Shown: positions 47,070 to 48,552 of the stretch, piece by piece
Numbering within the stretch: position 1 is the first letter of the stretch
Layout: every line of letters starts with the position of its first letter
Origin: Thermoplasmatales archaeon
Lineage (GTDB): Archaea; Thermoplasmatota; E2; DHVEG-1
Length of the DNA stretch: 48,552 nt
Direction: 5' to 3'
NCBI GenBank assembly: GCA_030672305.1
Contig: DAOVGR010000022.1
Span: forward strand, 1-48,552
Translations under genes and position numbers: made by a program
The notes under the pieces: model-generated
What the model was told of the DNA's origin: nothing
Database searches by the model: none
Seen by the model: the letters and a program-made list of their open reading frames with translations, nothing else

Positions 47070-47554
47070 TTATTATAACCCTCAAAAAGTATATATTTTT
47101 TCTCATATTCCCAAAGACTTTTTTGACTTGGGTAAATTTTATCTAACAATAATTCTTTCCCTTTAGTATCTTTTACTTCATGAATATAAGGGGCATTCAT
47201 CATTGTATTATAAAACGTTACATCAAGTCCAATTCTTGCCATTTGTTCTCCAACAAAGCCCCAGCTCCTATGTAGTGGATGTATTTCATAAATTGGATCA
47301 GGAAAGAAAAATTTATTTTTTGTATCATATAAATTTGGCGGGATTGATTTTAGGAAAAGTTGGTTGACTTCAAAATGATTTTTTAGATTAAGGGCTTCCT
47401 CTCTTCTTTCAAGAGGAGTGTCTCCATCGTAGATTATAAGATTTGCCTCCTTTAAATATTTATAACATCCTATAATTTCATCATCCGGATGTGGTGCAAT
47501 TATAATAGTTAAAGCATGCGGTTCACTGCTATCCAAAACATTATTTTCAGACAT
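47057..47554 (-). CDS. PIG-L/LmbE-family deacetylase
   Basis: 165 residues. A-P-H-P-D-D-E-I-I-G is the Zn-binding signature (H-P-D-D) near residue 21, and the P-D-P-I-Y-E-I-H-P-L-H-R region supplies the last His pair. The family removes acetyl groups from N-acetylglucosamine-type sugars (MshB, LmbE, PIG-L). With the glycosyltransferase downstream it probably makes or edits a sugar-bearing product: cell-surface glycan or a glycosylated base (inference). AAAAAGGAGCG is its ribosome site; it opens the leftward unit. Confidence 0.85.
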   Translation of the reverse strand: MSENNVLDSSEPHALTIIIAPHPDDEIIGCYKYLKEANLIIYDGDTPLERREEALNLKNHFEVNQLFLKSIPPNLYDTKNKFFFPDPIYEIHPLHRSWGFVGEQMARIGLDVTFYNTMMNAPYIHEVKDTKGKELLLDKIYPSQKSLWEYEKKYILFEGYNKWLF

Positions 47555-47611
47555 ATAGTTCGCTCCTTTTTTTAATTATTTGTTCTATATATTAAAAAGT
47601 TTTTCTCATTA

Positions 47612-47660
47612 ATTTGTTCTCATTTTAAAAATAGGTTTCTATATATATTAATAATTGAAG
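47612..47660 (+). promoter_or_regulatory. Recurrent promoter-like element, copy 6
   Basis: TTTGTTCTCATTTT is followed by TCTATATATATTAATAATTG at 22-base spacing. It drives the 47717 gene and perhaps the structured RNAs behind it. Its downstream half is duplicated at 47896. Confidence 0.65.
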
Positions 47661-47683
47661 ATAAAGATTTTATAGTTTTGTTT
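47645..47683 (+). repeat. 39-bp direct repeat, copy 1
   Basis: Starts inside the promoter-like element and runs to GTTTTGTTT, identical to the stretch at 47896-47934 except for one base. Confidence 0.8.
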
Positions 47684-47716
47684 ATAATATTAAAGGAACT
47701 TGAAAAGGAGAATGTT

Positions 47717-47893
47717 ATGTTAAAAAATATCATATGTTATACATCAATGTTAGGAATTATAATATATTTAAATATTCGATCATGGAACATGACTCATACA
47801 GAATCATTTATGGATCCTATTAATTGGGCATGGGTGGTAGTCTTACTTATAATCAGTGGATTCCTAATATTGGCAGATAAGTTAAGACCTTAA
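47717..47893 (+). CDS. Small two-helix membrane protein
   Basis: 58 residues. TTGAAAAGGAGAATG upstream selects this ATG over an in-frame start 39 bp earlier in the leader. Two hydrophobic segments (about 1-18 and 33-52) surround a polar loop. No family recognised. It lies between the two copies of the 39-bp repeat. Confidence 0.55.
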   Translation: MLKNIICYTSMLGIIIYLNIRSWNMTHTESFMDPINWAWVVVLLIISGFLILADKLRP

Positions 47894-47895
47894 AA

Positions 47896-47934
47896 ATATT
47901 AATAATTGAAGACAAAGATTTTATAGTTTTGTTT
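47896..47934 (+). repeat. 39-bp direct repeat, copy 2
   Basis: Second copy of the 39-bp promoter-proximal repeat. It directly precedes structured RNA copy A and lacks the upstream half of the promoter element. Confidence 0.8.
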
Positions 47935-48135
47935 GAGGCTTACCATAGGCGGTCTCAAGCAAAAAGGATGAGGTAGTGACCTTATGAGAATACAAATAGG
48001 TCTTTTCAAACTTGGCATGGACCACTAGTGCGCACTAATGATAGCTTGCACAAGGGAGAGAAAACGTACATGCGGGGAGAAAAACTCCCAAAACAGGAGA
48101 GCATCCTGGCGTCATATGTTCATCGTACGAACGTG
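47931..48135 (+). ncRNA. Structured RNA, copy A
   Basis: No credible gene, high G+C for the genome and a series of helices. They are TTGAG/CTCAA (47933-47937/47954-47958), GACCT/AGGTC (47978-47982/47998-48002), CTTG/CAAG (48011-48014/48051-48054), GGGAG/CTCCC (48075-48079/48085-48089) and CAGGA/TCCTG (48094-48098/48104-48108), the last two enclosed by ATGC/GCGT (48070-48073/48109-48112). Each has a counterpart in copy B, several with changed bases that keep pairing. Blocks such as AGGTCTTTTCAAAC and AAACAGGAGAGCATCCTG are conserved as sequence. Function unknown; no match to a known class was recognised by eye. Confidence 0.75.
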
Positions 48136-48193
48136 AAATGTTAGACAGTATGCTGATTTATCATAGCCATCGATCCAAAATAATATGGCATCT

Positions 48194-48265
48194 GGCGGAT
48201 ATTTTTGTTGTTGTATCCGGACCGGGCCCACAGGCCAGTAAGATTGCCCGGTCCGCAAATCCGCC
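48194..48265 (+). ncRNA. G+C-rich two-helix element between the copies
   Basis: GGCGGAT (48194-48200) pairs with ATCCGCC (48259-48265) and encloses GGACCGGGC (48219-48227) paired with GCCCGGTCC (48246-48254). This is the most G+C-rich stretch of the window. It may be a domain of the upstream RNA or a separate element. Confidence 0.7.
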
Positions 48266-48327
48266 CTCAGTGATAAGTTAGAACCTGTCCCTCATTCTTT
48301 ATCTTATTTAATAAAATTTTATATTAG

Positions 48328-48552
48328 TTTTGTTTATGGTTCAAAAACGTTGCTTATTACGCATAGAACCATAAGCAGGGTAGGGTAATGATCTCATGAA
48401 AACTGCAAAGAGGTCTTTTCAAACCACACCGCGGAGCATTACGGTAGTACTGCCAAATGTTCTACTAAGTGGAGAGAAAAAGCAACATCGGGGAGATATA
48501 AAAGACTCCCAAAGCAGGAAAGCATCCTGATGTTATTCGCGCGAGCATAAAG
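48328..48552 (+). ncRNA. Structured RNA, copy B (runs off the window)
   Basis: The same helix order as copy A: TTATGGTTC/GAACCATAA (48334-48342/48366-48374), GATCT/AGGTC (48390-48394/48411-48415), CCAC/GTGG (48424-48427/48469-48472), GGGAG/CTCCC (48491-48495/48506-48510) and CAGGA/TCCTG (48515-48519/48525-48529), with AACAT/ATGTT (48484-48488/48530-48534) enclosing the last pair. Like copy A it is preceded by TTTTATA...GTTTTGTTT. The 3' end is not in the window. Confidence 0.75.

Noticed and set aside
47931-48552. tRNA genes or a group I intron in the non-coding right end
   Set aside because: No cloverleaf with a T-loop GGTTCRA and CCA-side acceptor could be built, and the conserved intron core elements were not found. 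The helix pattern fits neither.
1-48552. CRISPR array
   Set aside because: No series of regularly spaced identical repeats was seen; the repeats found are promoter, terminator or leader copies.

Overview
The window is part of a large, AT-rich tailed-phage genome (Caudoviricetes, myovirus/T4-like lineage). The minus-strand head module supports this: a gp23-like major capsid protein, a gp21-like prohead protease, a gp20-like portal and an acidic scaffold candidate, followed by a DnaB/gp41-like helicase and a family B DNA polymerase. The host is unknown. Two lipoproteins, an OmpA-like periplasmic protein, a secreted CFI-box protein and a type IV pilin-like signal suggest a didermic bacterium, but this is inference.

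Layout. (1) 1-21411, plus strand: about 45 mostly small accessory genes in compact operons. They include an ATP-dependent DNA ligase, a phosphoesterase, a pilin-like peptide, an SPFH/flotillin-like protein followed by a von Willebrand A protein, two paralogous lipoproteins, an Rnl5-type RNA ligase, a NADAR-domain protein, several Cys-rich mini-proteins, a secreted beta-helix protein and an EDxHD homing-type endonuclease. Transcription units are separated by terminator hairpins, often followed directly by a recurring promoter-like element (core CTATATATATTAATAAATGA). (2) 21491-31291, minus: head morphogenesis, including a PrsW/CPBP-like membrane protease; one small plus gene lies at 23221. (3) 31387-43886, minus: replication, nucleotide metabolism and host take-over. 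This holds the helicase, five small zinc-finger proteins sharing a DnaJ-like C-x2-C-x-G-x-G element and most a K-[LIV]-D-W signature, a TGT/DpdA-like protein, an HslV/proteasome-like Ntn hydrolase, a thymidylate synthase homologue, GroES, ribosomal protein bS21, QueE, a PgpH-like HD phosphohydrolase and a UDG-DNA polymerase B fusion. (4) 44076-47554: a plus-strand protein with a larger DnaJ-type zinc domain, then a minus-strand operon with a PIG-L deacetylase and a glycosyltransferase gene interrupted by an in-frame TGA. (5) 47717-48552, plus: a small membrane protein, then a G+C-rich non-coding region with two tandem copies of a structured RNA whose helices show compensatory changes.

How it works together. 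QueE plus the TGT/DpdA-like protein suggest 7-deazaguanine modification of phage DNA. The ligases, UDG-polymerase fusion, helicase and thymidylate synthase serve replication and repair. bS21, GroES and the Ntn hydrolase would act on host translation and protein quality control. NADAR, RNA ligase and PgpH-like HD proteins are plausible counter-defence enzymes (ADP-ribose removal, RNA repair, cyclic-dinucleotide hydrolysis). The least explained and most interesting parts are the tandem structured RNAs at the right end, the structured leaders at 11355-11906, the KLDW zinc-finger family and the SPFH-vWA pair. All calls come from reading the sequence; no database search was run.
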